A DNA stretch of 42,193 bases from assembly GCF_003710815.1 (NCBI RefSeq), contig NZ_RHHP01000059.1:1-42193 (forward strand). Direction: 5' to 3'. Both the position numbers and the translations under genes were made by a program. The stretch's first letter is position 1. The number at the start of each line of letters is the position of its first letter. The notes beneath the pieces were generated by a model. That model did not search any database. It was not told the DNA's origin and was given only the letters and a program-made list of their open reading frames with translations. The DNA comes from Brevibacillus centrosporus (GTDB lineage: Bacteria; Bacillota; Bacilli; Brevibacillales; Brevibacillaceae). Below are positions 8,049 to 16,268 of this stretch, piece by piece.

Positions 8049-9692
8049 CTAGAAACCGGTGATTGCGATCACGCTCGGCAACGCAACGGAGCTTCCGCCT
8101 TTTGGCCAGTGGCTGGTTGGTTGGTCATAGCCTTTCAGGTTTTCACCTGGATGCTGCACGGAGAGGAACAGTGTTTTCTCGTCCGGTGTAAACCAAGGAC
8201 CTGTCATTTCTGCACCAACCGGAGCAGAAGCAAATTGCGCTGCCATTCCTTTACTATTTCCTGTCGTTGGAATAAAGAATACGCCATTGTTGCCAAAACT
8301 TTTGTAAATGCCGCTATTCATAGAGGAAGAAGAAATATCGGTTACGACCCACAGGTTGCCCGCACTGTCAAACGCCATGTTGTCCGGCGCTGCAAAGCCG
8401 CTTTGTGGACCGCCCGCTGCGAAGATTTCAAACGTGAACTCTCCACCCGCATGATTGTTGTCTTTTTCAAACAGTCGAACGATTTGGCCATAGAAGTTGC
8501 CATGCTTGTCGTTGTTTGTCAGCGCGATGAAGACGGAACCGTCGATCGGATGCACCTCAAGGTCTTCCGGGCGATCCATTGGTGTAGCTGCAACGGCTTT
8601 GGAGGCTTCACGGCAGTTGACCAGCACATCTGCCTGGGAAGTGAACAAAGGCTCGCCATCGCTGTTTGTCGCTTTTTGCAATGCTTCATTTGTGGCATAG
8701 TCCAACGCGATCCATTTTCCTTTTCCAAAGTTCGCTACGTACAGCGTACCTTCTTCCAGCAGCTTGCTATTGGATTTGCCCGCTTTCGGATCGAATTTTC
8801 CTTTGGATACGTATTTGTACACGTATTGGTCTTTGGCGTCGTCGCCCATGTAAACAACCAATTGTCCAGTTGGAGCCAGTACCATTGCTGTATTCTCATG
8901 AGAGAAGCGGCCCAGTGCGGTATGCTTCTTTGGCGTAGATTTCGGATCGAACGGATCGACCTCAATCACCCAGCCGTAGTGTGTTTCGTCTGGAAGCTTG
9001 CAATCGCCGACCACATCGATGAAGTTTTCCTCACAGGACAGTACAGTGTGCCAAAGCGTTACCCCACCGGAGCAGTTCGCAAAGGTCCCTGTTACTTCTT
9101 TGGCAATGGATGCAGCTGGACCCGTCAAAGCATGCTTGGTCAGCCCGCTGACGCGACGGCCGTATTTGGAGTCGGAGATGAGCTTCCATTTTCCGTTTTC
9201 TTTCTTGATTTCAATGACGGAACCGCCCAGTGCATACAAATATTTTTTGATTTGATCCGAAGTACGCGTGTTGTTCTCTGGATCTGCGTTCAAGAAGTCA
9301 TAGCCCGTCACGTAATGCTCCAGCTCTCCCAGGTACTCGTGGTTCACCCACAGAAGTCCGTGGTCTGCCTTGCCATCAATCGGCAGGAAACAGGTGAAGT
9401 CATTGTTGAAGCCAAAGGTATCGCCAGCAGCGTTGATTTTATCTCCATAAGAAGCGACTACGTCATATTTGAAGCCTTCTGGCAAAACGACATCGTCTTG
9501 GGTCGTTGGGTGGATTGCTTTGAATTTCGGATTGAAATGATGTTTTTGATTCTCGAGGCCAAACAAGTGATCTGCCGTTTTGCCCGAGAGATTGCCACCT
9601 GCTGCAAGTGCAGGAATCCCCGTTGCCATCGAAGCCAAAGCCGCTGTACCTGCTCCAAGATAAGTCAAAAATTGTCGACGATTTACATCCAT
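8049..9692 (-). CDS. phoX: PhoX-family alkaline phosphatase, Tat-exported
   Basis: The product (547 aa) belongs to the PhoX (DUF839) family of calcium- and iron-dependent extracytoplasmic phosphatases that release phosphate from organic esters. The N terminus is a twin-arginine signal (R5R6 in NRRQFLTYLG, then a hydrophobic stretch ending near ALAAG). Family marks include LLWVNHEYLG, VLSCEENF (with the cysteine that binds iron in characterised PhoX), MDRPEDLEVHP and a C-terminal FLSVQHPGE. The ATG at 9692 has AAAGGAG upstream. It is the first gene before tatA-tatC and is preceded by a PhoP-type box, so it is presumably induced by phosphate starvation and is the main client of the adjacent translocase. 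Confidence 0.93.
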   Translation of the reverse strand: MDVNRRQFLTYLGAGTAALASMATGIPALAAGGNLSGKTADHLFGLENQKHHFNPKFKAIHPTTQDDVVLPEGFKYDVVASYGDKINAAGDTFGFNNDFTCFLPIDGKADHGLLWVNHEYLGELEHYVTGYDFLNADPENNTRTSDQIKKYLYALGGSVIEIKKENGKWKLISDSKYGRRVSGLTKHALTGPAASIAKEVTGTFANCSGGVTLWHTVLSCEENFIDVVGDCKLPDETHYGWVIEVDPFDPKSTPKKHTALGRFSHENTAMVLAPTGQLVVYMGDDAKDQYVYKYVSKGKFDPKAGKSNSKLLEEGTLYVANFGKGKWIALDYATNEALQKATNSDGEPLFTSQADVLVNCREASKAVAATPMDRPEDLEVHPIDGSVFIALTNNDKHGNFYGQIVRLFEKDNNHAGGEFTFEIFAAGGPQSGFAAPDNMAFDSAGNLWVVTDISSSSMNSGIYKSFGNNGVFFIPTTGNSKGMAAQFASAPVGAEMTGPWFTPDEKTLFLSVQHPGENLKGYDQPTSHWPKGGSSVALPSVIAITGF

Positions 9693-9723
9693 GTCAATCG
9701 CTCCTTTTCGTCATCTTTTTCAC

Positions 9724-9798
9724 ATTGTACAGGCCTAGTGTCGATATACCGTTAACGCCGTATAAAGAGGATGTTAAGAATTGCCAGGGTTCTGTTAA
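9724..9798 (-). promoter_or_regulatory. PhoP (Pho) box and promoter of phoX
   Basis: On the minus strand TTAACA-like hexamers recur with 11-base periodicity: TTAACA (9793-9798), a degenerate copy near 9783-9788, TTAACA (9772-9777), TTTATA (9761-9766) and TTAACG (9750-9755). This fits the B. subtilis PhoP site (TT[A/T/C]ACA repeats spaced 4-6 bases). A -10 element TACAAT (9724-9729) lies 20 bases past the last repeat, with no good -35, as expected for an activator-dependent promoter. Confidence 0.8.
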
Positions 9799-9799
9799 C

Positions 9800-9831
9800 A
9801 AAAAAAAACCGCCCTGCTAGGCAAGGCGGTT
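9800..9831 (-). terminator. terminator of the pabB-pabA unit
   Basis: A stem AACCGCC / GGCGGTT is followed on the minus strand by nine T residues, about 25 bases after the pabA stop. It separates pabB-pabA from the Pho-controlled phoX unit. Confidence 0.9.
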
Positions 9832-9855
9832 GTTCTATTTACTCGATCTATGATT

Positions 9856-10440
9856 TTACCCAATCGTATGGCGCGCATAGGCGGTCAGAAAGTTTTTCAG
9901 AAGCTGCTTTCCATGCTGGGTGATGATCGACTCTGGATGGAACTGTACCCCTTCGATCGGGTACTCCCGGTGGCGAATCGCCATGATCTCGCCCTCAGCC
10001 GTACGTGCCGTTACTTCCAGCTCTTCTGGGATCGAGGACTCCTCCACGATCAAAGAGTGATAGCGCGCAGCTGTAAACGGCGACGGGATGTCCTGAAAAA
10101 TCGTTTTCCCATCATGAAATACTTCGGAGGTCTTCCCGTGCATCAAACACTCTGCACGAATGACTTTTCCTCCGAAAACCTGACCAATGGACTGGTGACC
10201 GAGGCAGACCCCCATGATTGGAATCTTCCCGGCGAAATGAAGAATGGCATCCATGCTAATGCCCGCTTCATTCGGCGTGCACGGTCCAGGTGAGATCATC
10301 AGATAGTCCGGGGACAATCGTTCGATCTCCGTAAGCGTAATCTTGTCATTTCGATACACCTGCAGCTCTTCGCCCAGTTCCCCCACGTACTGCACCAAAT
10401 TGTAGGTAAAAGAATCATAGTTATCAATCATCAAAATCAT
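9856..10440 (-). CDS. pabA: aminodeoxychorismate / anthranilate synthase glutamine amidotransferase
   Basis: The product (194 aa) is a class I glutaminase that supplies ammonia to PabB and, in Bacillus, also to TrpE. The catalytic triad is visible: C79 in GVCLGHQ, H168 and E170 in FHPES. The N terminus MILMIDNYDSFTYN is typical of TrpG/PabA. It lies 17 bases after pabB, forming a pabB-pabA pair that ends at a strong terminator. No trp genes are in the window, so dual use with TrpE is inferred from the family. Confidence 0.95.
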   Translation of the reverse strand: MILMIDNYDSFTYNLVQYVGELGEELQVYRNDKITLTEIERLSPDYLMISPGPCTPNEAGISMDAILHFAGKIPIMGVCLGHQSIGQVFGGKVIRAECLMHGKTSEVFHDGKTIFQDIPSPFTAARYHSLIVEESSIPEELEVTARTAEGEIMAIRHREYPIEGVQFHPESIITQHGKQLLKNFLTAYARHTIG

Positions 10441-10457
10441 CTAACACTCATCTCCTC

Positions 10458-11960
10458 TCAACTCATCGTTCTCTGCTCGGCAAGCTCTAACGCTTTCCAC
10501 AACGCTTCTGCCTTTTTCAAGGACTCCGCATACTCTGACTCTGGCACGGAATCGATCACGATCCCCGCTCCCGCCTGCACGTGAGCCATGCCGTCTTTTA
10601 CCACCATCGTACGGATGGCGATATTGACCTCGACTTCTCCATTGAATCCGAACCAACCGATAGAGCCTGTGTACACGCCACGCTTGACTGGCTCCAGCTC
10701 CTCGATGATCTCCATCGTGCGGACCTTGGGTGCTCCTGTGATCGTACCTCCCGGAAAAGCAGCGGCAACGGCATCAAAGGCATCCTTGTCTGCGGCCAGC
10801 TCTCCTTTGACATGGGAGACGATATGCATGACGTGGGAGTACTTCTCCACGACCATGAACTCGCTCACTTCCACACTGCCAAAGCGGCACACGCGCCCCA
10901 AATCGTTCCGTTCCAAATCGACCAGCATGACGTGCTCGGCGCGCTCCTTTTCGTTGTCGATCAGCTCGCGAGCCAATGCTTCATCCTGCTCATCGGTTTG
11001 TCCCCGTGGACGCGTCCCTGCGATCGGACGGGTACTTACCTCGCCACCCTTTACCTTTACCAAGAGCTCAGGTGACGCGCTAACCAGCTGAAACTCAGGA
11101 AAGCTCAGATAGCCCATGTACGGCGACGGATTCAGCTTGCGCAGGACGCTGTAGACTTCCGTTGCTGTCACGTTCATTGGCTTGCTCTGGCGAACGGACA
11201 GGTTGACCTGAAACACGTCTCCCTGGGCAATATACTCCTGAACCCGGCGAACGGCATCCTCGAATTGGTCTTTGGCGAAGGAAACAGATGCTGGCGTTTG
11301 TTGCGTAAGCGGTTTCTTCCGCAGCGCATCCCAGTCGATATCATCCGAAGTCATGACCAAATGATCCAGCGCCTTCGCTCGATTTTCCAGCGAATCTGCT
11401 GTCTTTTGATACAACTCTTCACTCAATTGCTCCGACTTCACATGGGTCAAAAAAGTCATTTCACGGGTCGTATGATCAAAGACGAGAAGGTCTTGCATTA
11501 TCATAACATACAGGTCCGGCAACTGTAAGTCGTCTGTCGCGATCTGAGGCAGGCTTGGCTCAAAAAAGTGATTCATGTCGTAGCTCATATAGCCTACAGC
11601 ACCGCCGGAAAAGTCTGGCATGTCTGGAAGCACAGGTGTACGGTACTGCTCCAAAAGAGAGCGCAAGGCATCGAAGGGCGCCCCGTTTACACTGTCGACG
11701 CGTCCATCTCGGTAAGAAATGATCGACTCTCCCCGCTTGCTGCGAAGAGCAGCGACTGGCTGATAACCCAAAAAGGTGAACCGCCCGACTCTTCCACTTT
11801 CCAGCAGCACGCTATCCTGCAGGGACGGATGAAGGCTTGTCAGCACTTGCCACGGGTCGAGATGAGTCGGCCATTTTTTGCGAAGGGCAATAGGCACGTA
11901 TGGGTAAGCATTTGCATGTGTCTGGCAGTCAGTAAACGTAGGGAACAGCAATCCTTTCAC
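10458..11960 (-). CDS. pabB: aminodeoxychorismate synthase component I
   Basis: The product (500 aa) amidates chorismate to 4-amino-4-deoxychorismate. The chorismate-binding domain (about residues 220-495) contains SPELLVKV, PIAGTRPRG, LVDLERNDLGRVC and FPGGTITGAPKVR, shared by PabB and TrpE. Adjacency to pabA and the folate genes favours PabB. I list the GTG at 11960, but GGAG lies only one base before it, so the true start is uncertain. The TATAAT of a likely promoter lies about 35 bases upstream, so there is little room for a longer N terminus. Confidence 0.92.
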   Translation of the reverse strand: MKGLLFPTFTDCQTHANAYPYVPIALRKKWPTHLDPWQVLTSLHPSLQDSVLLESGRVGRFTFLGYQPVAALRSKRGESIISYRDGRVDSVNGAPFDALRSLLEQYRTPVLPDMPDFSGGAVGYMSYDMNHFFEPSLPQIATDDLQLPDLYVMIMQDLLVFDHTTREMTFLTHVKSEQLSEELYQKTADSLENRAKALDHLVMTSDDIDWDALRKKPLTQQTPASVSFAKDQFEDAVRRVQEYIAQGDVFQVNLSVRQSKPMNVTATEVYSVLRKLNPSPYMGYLSFPEFQLVSASPELLVKVKGGEVSTRPIAGTRPRGQTDEQDEALARELIDNEKERAEHVMLVDLERNDLGRVCRFGSVEVSEFMVVEKYSHVMHIVSHVKGELAADKDAFDAVAAAFPGGTITGAPKVRTMEIIEELEPVKRGVYTGSIGWFGFNGEVEVNIAIRTMVVKDGMAHVQAGAGIVIDSVPESEYAESLKKAEALWKALELAEQRTMS

Positions 11961-11975
11961 GCTCCGGTCTTTTCG

Positions 11976-12000
11976 TGATATATATCATCCGTTCATTATA
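11976..12000 (-). promoter_or_regulatory. pabB -10 element with adjacent palindrome
   Basis: A perfect TATAAT (11995-12000) precedes pabB on the minus strand. Its -35 is poor and falls in the T run of the cysK terminator. The perfect 12-bp palindrome TGATATATATCA (11976-11987) covers the expected transcription start and could be an operator; no known regulator is assigned. Confidence 0.45.
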
Positions 12001-12013
12001 AGGGGGTCTGATA

Positions 12014-12057
12014 CAAAAAGAAAAGACCACGACGGCCAAAACTGACCCTGCGTGGTC
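12014..12057 (-). terminator. cysK terminator
   Basis: A stem GACCACG / CGTGGTC, with an inner pairing GGTCA / TGGCC, is followed on the minus strand by TTTTCTTTTT. It lies about 20 bases after the cysK stop. Confidence 0.88.
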
Positions 12058-12079
12058 CTGGAAGCTGCTACCGTTGCCC

Positions 12080-13012
12080 TTAGTCTTCGAAAGAGTACAA
12101 AGGAGTCGACAGGTAGCGTTCACCGTTTGAAGGAATAATTACGATGACTTTTTTGCCTTTACCCAGCTCAGCAGCTACTTTGATCGCTGCAAAAATCGCT
12201 GCTCCAGAAGAAATTCCACCCAGGATTCCTTCCTCGCGAGCTACACGGCGGGAGGTTTCAAAAGCATCATCGTTTTCGACTTTAATGATCTCATCATAGA
12301 TTTGCGTATCCAAAATTTCCGGAACAAAGCCCGCTCCGATCCCTTGGATTTTGTGAGGGCCTGGTTTGCCACCGGAGAGAACCGGAGAAGCTGCTGGCTC
12401 AACCGCTACAATTTTCACGTCCGGGTAGCTTTCGCGTAGCACTTGCCCTACACCTGTAATGGTTCCGCCTGTACCGACACCGGAAATGAACGCATCTACG
12501 CCACCGATTTCTTTCGCTTGCTCCAGCAGCTCGACAGCTGTCGTTTCACGGTGGATAGCTGGGTTAGCAGCGTTTTTAAATTGCTGCGGGATGAAGTACG
12601 AGGGATTTTCCTTTGCGAGCTCTTCTGCTTTGCGAATGGCCCCGCCCATACCTTCGCTGCCAGGTGTCAGAACCAGCTCAGCACCGTATGCACGCAACAG
12701 GTTGCGACGCTCGATACTCATCGTCTCTGGCATGACCAGAATCGCGCGGTAGCCTTTTGCGGCAGCAACCATCGCCAAACCGATCCCTGTATTTCCGCTC
12801 GTTGGTTCGATGATGGTATCGCCCGGTTTCAGAGTGCCATCTGCTTCAGCTGCTTCGATCATCGCCAATGCAATCCGGTCTTTTACGCTGCTGCCTGGGT
12901 TGAAAAATTCCAACTTCAAATAAATGTCTGCAATATCTTCGCTGACAACTCGATTGAGTTTTACCAATGGTGTAAATCCAATCAAATCTGTAATGGAATT
13001 CGCCACGCGCAT
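12080..13012 (-). CDS. cysK: cysteine synthase A (O-acetylserine sulfhydrylase)
   Basis: The product (310 aa, usual length) makes cysteine from O-acetylserine and sulfide. The PLP lysine is K44 in PGSSVKDRIA. The substrate loop EPTSGNTGIGLAMVAAAKGY, the phosphate-binding GVGTGGTITG and GGISSGAA near the C terminus are all present. The ATG at 13012 has AAGGGGGC upstream. It lies between the parvulin-like gene and pabB, as in B. subtilis. Confidence 0.96.
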   Translation of the reverse strand: MRVANSITDLIGFTPLVKLNRVVSEDIADIYLKLEFFNPGSSVKDRIALAMIEAAEADGTLKPGDTIIEPTSGNTGIGLAMVAAAKGYRAILVMPETMSIERRNLLRAYGAELVLTPGSEGMGGAIRKAEELAKENPSYFIPQQFKNAANPAIHRETTAVELLEQAKEIGGVDAFISGVGTGGTITGVGQVLRESYPDVKIVAVEPAASPVLSGGKPGPHKIQGIGAGFVPEILDTQIYDEIIKVENDDAFETSRRVAREEGILGGISSGAAIFAAIKVAAELGKGKKVIVIIPSNGERYLSTPLYSFED

Positions 13013-13031
13013 AAGTCCTGCCCCCTTATTT

Positions 13032-13037
13032 ATTATA
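13032..13037 (-). promoter_or_regulatory. possible cysK -10 element
   Basis: A perfect TATAAT lies 20 bases before the cysK start on the minus strand. I find no good -35 at the right distance, so cysK may instead be read from hslO. A short inverted repeat (GGTT ... AACC, 13063-13080) lies just upstream. Confidence 0.3.
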
Positions 13038-13093
13038 GCCGAGTAAATAACTTGGATTTGTTGGTTAAATTATATCAACCACTGCCCAATTGG

Positions 13094-13996
13094 TCAATGC
13101 TGCATTTGCTCAGAAATTTCAACGCCTACCGACTGTCGCAGCCGATCCAAAACCTCATCCAGCGATTCTACCTGTGCGAAAGCCAGCTCTTTGCGTATCG
13201 CCTCTTTGACTTGTTCGAAGGATTGCTGCTCGGCTTTTCTGCGATCCGCCATTTGATAGATCACATAGTTCTCTTTGACCTTCATCGGTGCACTGATTTT
13301 CTTGGTTTCCAAATCCGCTACTACATCCTGTGCCTCATCCGGCAATCGGGAATCGCCAAGGGACAGCCAGCCCATATCGCCACCGTTGCCCGACGTCAAG
13401 GAATCGATGGAGCGTTCTTTGGCAAGCGCTTGAAAATTGGCGCCCTGCTTTAACTCCGCAGCGACTTGTTCGGCTTCCTGCTGCGTTGCAACGACGATCT
13501 GCCACAGCCGCATCTGCATAGGTCTGGCGTAACGCTCTGGGTGGTTGTTGTAGAAGGTAAGTAGCTCTTCGTCACTGATGACAATATCCTTGGTAGCCAA
13601 AGCCTGCAAGAGGAGCTGGTACGTAATTTCACGCCGAAGTGCCTCTACTGTCGTACCCGCCTGTTTGATCAATGCCTGCTCGAATTCGCTATCGCTCGAG
13701 CTCTCATAGCTTTCGCGAATCTGTGCCATCTCTTGATCCAGCTCGGCCTGATCCACTGTTACTCCCTGCTGCTTGGCTGCCTGAAACACCACTTCGCGAT
13801 TGACCATGTCTTGCAGGACCTGATCCCCGAATTTTTGCTTGAGCGCTGAGATGTAGTCTGCCTCGCTAATGGTAGATCCGCCCACCACCGCTGCCGGCTG
13901 CAGCTTGGTAGACGTCTGGTACCACGACCAGGTGACGACCAAGAGCAGCACGACAAGCGCTCCGATGAATGCCCACAACCCTTTTGTGTTGGTCAT
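13094..13996 (-). CDS. membrane-anchored parvulin-type peptidyl-prolyl isomerase (YacD/PrsA-like)
   Basis: The product (300 aa) has one N-terminal membrane anchor (about residues 8-26) with no lipobox cysteine, so it is not a classical PrsA lipoprotein. A SurA-type chaperone segment (residues ~35-150) is followed by a rotamase domain (~155-255) with NFQALAKERSIDSLTSGNGGDMGWLSLG, the parvulin signature. It probably helps fold exported proteins outside the membrane. It sits 30 bases after hslO and upstream of cysK, the place of yacD in B. subtilis. Confidence 0.88.
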   Translation of the reverse strand: MTNTKGLWAFIGALVVLLLVVTWSWYQTSTKLQPAAVVGGSTISEADYISALKQKFGDQVLQDMVNREVVFQAAKQQGVTVDQAELDQEMAQIRESYESSSDSEFEQALIKQAGTTVEALRREITYQLLLQALATKDIVISDEELLTFYNNHPERYARPMQMRLWQIVVATQQEAEQVAAELKQGANFQALAKERSIDSLTSGNGGDMGWLSLGDSRLPDEAQDVVADLETKKISAPMKVKENYVIYQMADRRKAEQQSFEQVKEAIRKELAFAQVESLDEVLDRLRQSVGVEISEQMQH

Positions 13997-14026
13997 TCCA
14001 TCCTCTCCCCAATTCGTTCGCCGCGC

Positions 14027-14899
14027 TTACATGTCTTTCATGAGGTCCTCCAACGCGGACTTGTCAAAATGGTATCGCTCGTTGCAAAAATGGCAGTGTA
14101 CTTCTGCCTCTCCTTGTTCCTCGATCATGCTTTCGATTTCCACGCGGCCCAAGCTGATCAGGGCCTGGCTCACTTTATCAGCCGAGCATTTACAGTGGAA
14201 ATTAATTTCCGTACGGCTGAGGAACTTCGGTTCTTCCAGCACTTTTTCCAAAATCTCTTCTGGGGATAAGCCTTCGCCGATCATGCGCGACACTTGTGGG
14301 AGACCACTCAGCCGCTCTTCCATCTTGGCGACAACTTCCTCAGGCGTATTTGGCAAGAGCTGAAGGATAAAACCTCCCGCTGCCAGCACAGAGCGGTCTT
14401 CCGGGTTCACCAATACGCCTACTGCTACTGCGGATGGCGTCTGCTCCGAGGTCACGAAATAGTACGTAAAGTCCTCTCCGATCTCACCGGAAACAATCGG
14501 GGAGCTGCCCTGGTACGGCTCTTTCAGCCCCAAATCCTTTATCACGTAAACAAAACCGTCCGTTCCTACTGCCCGCCTTACGTCGAGCTTGCCTTTTTCA
14601 TTGAGGTCGAAATGAACGTGCGGATTGGTTACGTAGGCTACACCTTCCCCATCCGCATTGGCTTCCGCGATGATCTGACCAATCGGACCTCCCCCTTTTA
14701 CTTTGACATACAGGGTCTCGTCTCCTTTTAACATCGCGCCCATCATCAAAGTAACGGTGAGTGTACGACCCGCTGCTGCTGTCGCCGTATTCCACATGTC
14801 GTGACGGCTGCGAATTTCTTCTACAATCGTAGTCGTACGTGCTGCAAAGGCACGAACATGTCCGTTATATCCAGTTGCTCTTATTAAATAATCGCTCAT
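14027..14899 (-). CDS. hslO: redox-regulated chaperone Hsp33
   Basis: The product (290 aa) is a chaperone activated by oxidative unfolding. Its zinc-binding redox switch is complete: C236 and C238 in HCKC and C269 and C272 in CHFC. The N terminus MSDYLIRATGYNGHVRAFAA is typical. I choose the ATG at 14899, nine bases after AAGGAGG. In B. subtilis the gene upstream is coaX (after ftsH); here a sigma factor gene precedes hslO instead. Confidence 0.96.
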   Translation of the reverse strand: MSDYLIRATGYNGHVRAFAARTTTIVEEIRSRHDMWNTATAAAGRTLTVTLMMGAMLKGDETLYVKVKGGGPIGQIIAEANADGEGVAYVTNPHVHFDLNEKGKLDVRRAVGTDGFVYVIKDLGLKEPYQGSSPIVSGEIGEDFTYYFVTSEQTPSAVAVGVLVNPEDRSVLAAGGFILQLLPNTPEEVVAKMEERLSGLPQVSRMIGEGLSPEEILEKVLEEPKFLSRTEINFHCKCSADKVSQALISLGRVEIESMIEEQGEAEVHCHFCNERYHFDKSALEDLMKDM

Positions 14900-15020
14900 A
14901 ATGGCGATCCTCCTTTTCACAATGAACAAAATCTAAAAGACCGTATCTATACAGTTTACCACAAGAAAGAAAGACTACGCCCGCCCCCTGCGCTCGCCCG
15001 ACACTTTACTGCCAAACAAG

Positions 15021-15051
15021 AAAAACCCCCTCCGAACTCGAGGGGGTTTTT
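15021..15051 (-). terminator. terminator of the sigma factor gene
   Basis: A 12-bp stem AAAAACCCCCTC / GAGGGGGTTTTT with a T tract on the minus strand starts about 14 bases after the stop codon of the sigma factor gene. It isolates that gene from hslO. Confidence 0.93.
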
Positions 15052-15064
15052 CCAATCTATTTGC

Positions 15065-16006
15065 TTACAAATAATCTTTCAGAACACGGGATGCCTTTTG
15101 CGTGCGCAACCGATCGATCGTTGTCGCTTCGATCTGGCGTATGCGCTCACGGGTCAAACCGAACATTTTGCCAACTTCCTCTAGGGTGTAAACCTGATCA
15201 TCGTACAGACCGTACCGCATGGAAATGATCTCTTGGGCGCGAGGACTGAGTCTTTCGAGAGCAGCGCGCATCTGGGAGCGCAGATCTACTTTTTCAATCC
15301 AGTCATCGAGGGACGATTCTTTATCATCCATGACTTCCGCATAGCTCAATAATTCGTCTTCCTGTCCTGCTAGCCACTTTTCGTTTTGCAGCTCAGCATC
15401 GAGAGACTCCATTTTCATCATCAAAGCCAGCTCAATCGCGTCCACCTTTTCCAGTGGCAGGTCCAGCAAGCCCGCGATTTCTTGGCGGTCAGGCGTGCGG
15501 TTCAACGCATGTACCAGGTGAAGCACCTGCTTTTGATACTGCCGTATTTGCTCATGCATGTGAACAGGGATACGGATCAATGTCCCCTTGTCATTAATGG
15601 CACGAGTGATGGCCTGCGAAATCCACCAATGCGAGTAATGGTAGAGACGCACACCACGCCCTACATCAAACTTGTCAATGGCGGTAAACAAACCAATCGT
15701 ACCCTCCTGGATCAGATCCAGAAATGGCATGCCGCGTTTTAAATGACGCAAAGCTGTATTTACGACGTAGCGCAAGTACGCTCGGACCAGGGTTTCCCTG
15801 GCTTCGAGATCGCCATGTTGTTGATAGCGAACCAAGCATTCCAACTCTTCTTCTTTGTCCAACATGGGTGTTGCAGCGACACTTTCCAAAAACAACAGGG
15901 CGGACGTGTCTGATCGTAGGGATCGGGGCACGGTAATTCCCAGCTGTGTCTCTACTTCCCGCCAACGACGTGGCGTTGACTGGAACGAGGATGTACTCAG
16001 AGCCAT
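15065..16006 (-). CDS. group 2 sigma-70 factor (SigA/RpoD paralogue)
   Basis: The product (313 aa) is a sigma-70 factor without the long region 1.1 of the primary sigma. Region 2 (about residues 70-148) includes DLIQEGTIGLFTAIDKFDVG and HWWISQAITRAI, with the Q and T that read the -10 in primary sigmas. Region 3 follows, then region 4 (~240-313) with TLEEVGKMFGLTRERIRQIEA, almost identical to SigA. Promoter specificity should therefore overlap that of SigA. Differences from SigA include VRLYHYSHWW where SigA has YKFSTYATWW. The ATG at 16006 follows GTGAGGG. It is monocistronic, with terminators on both sides. Confidence 0.9.
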   Translation of the reverse strand: MALSTSSFQSTPRRWREVETQLGITVPRSLRSDTSALLFLESVAATPMLDKEEELECLVRYQQHGDLEARETLVRAYLRYVVNTALRHLKRGMPFLDLIQEGTIGLFTAIDKFDVGRGVRLYHYSHWWISQAITRAINDKGTLIRIPVHMHEQIRQYQKQVLHLVHALNRTPDRQEIAGLLDLPLEKVDAIELALMMKMESLDAELQNEKWLAGQEDELLSYAEVMDDKESSLDDWIEKVDLRSQMRAALERLSPRAQEIISMRYGLYDDQVYTLEEVGKMFGLTRERIRQIEATTIDRLRTQKASRVLKDYL

Positions 16007-16198
16007 ATGCAACCCTCACTTCTCTGGAATGGAAAATCGACGAAGTTAGGCCTAGTTGTTACCAGATGTTTATAGTATCGGTATTTCGACAAAAGTCGTC
16101 CAATTCCTGCGTGTTTACAGAATATTAACAGCACTTTACACAAATACCTGATGGTAGCGCTTCCACAAAAAGGAGGACATTCCCTTGCGTTCTCTAAC

Positions 16199-16232
16199 AA
16201 AAAACCACCCCCGCAGTCAGGGATGGTTTTTT
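16199..16232 (-). terminator. terminator of the ykf/opp ATPase unit
   Basis: An inverted repeat (AAAAAACCA ... TGGTTTTTT with inner CCC/GGG and one mismatch) with a T run on the minus strand lies about 37 bases after the ATPase stop. The remaining ~190 bases to the sigma factor gene hold only a short CGAC-AAAA-GTCG repeat (16087-16098) and no convincing promoter. Confidence 0.85.
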
Positions 16233-16268
16233 GTAAATTGTGTCGAATGATGGAGAAAAGTCAGTCGA

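Noticed and set aside
8031..9755. Open frame of 574 codons on the plus strand opposite phoX
   Set aside because: It mirrors phoX over its whole length, has no ribosome binding site, and translates to a Cys-, His- and Phe-rich sequence with no recognisable domain. PhoX on the other strand has clear family motifs and a Tat signal.
12443..13453. Open frame of 336 codons on the plus strand opposite cysK and the parvulin-like gene
   Set aside because: It spans two genes with strong family motifs on the minus strand and has no recognisable motif or start site of its own.
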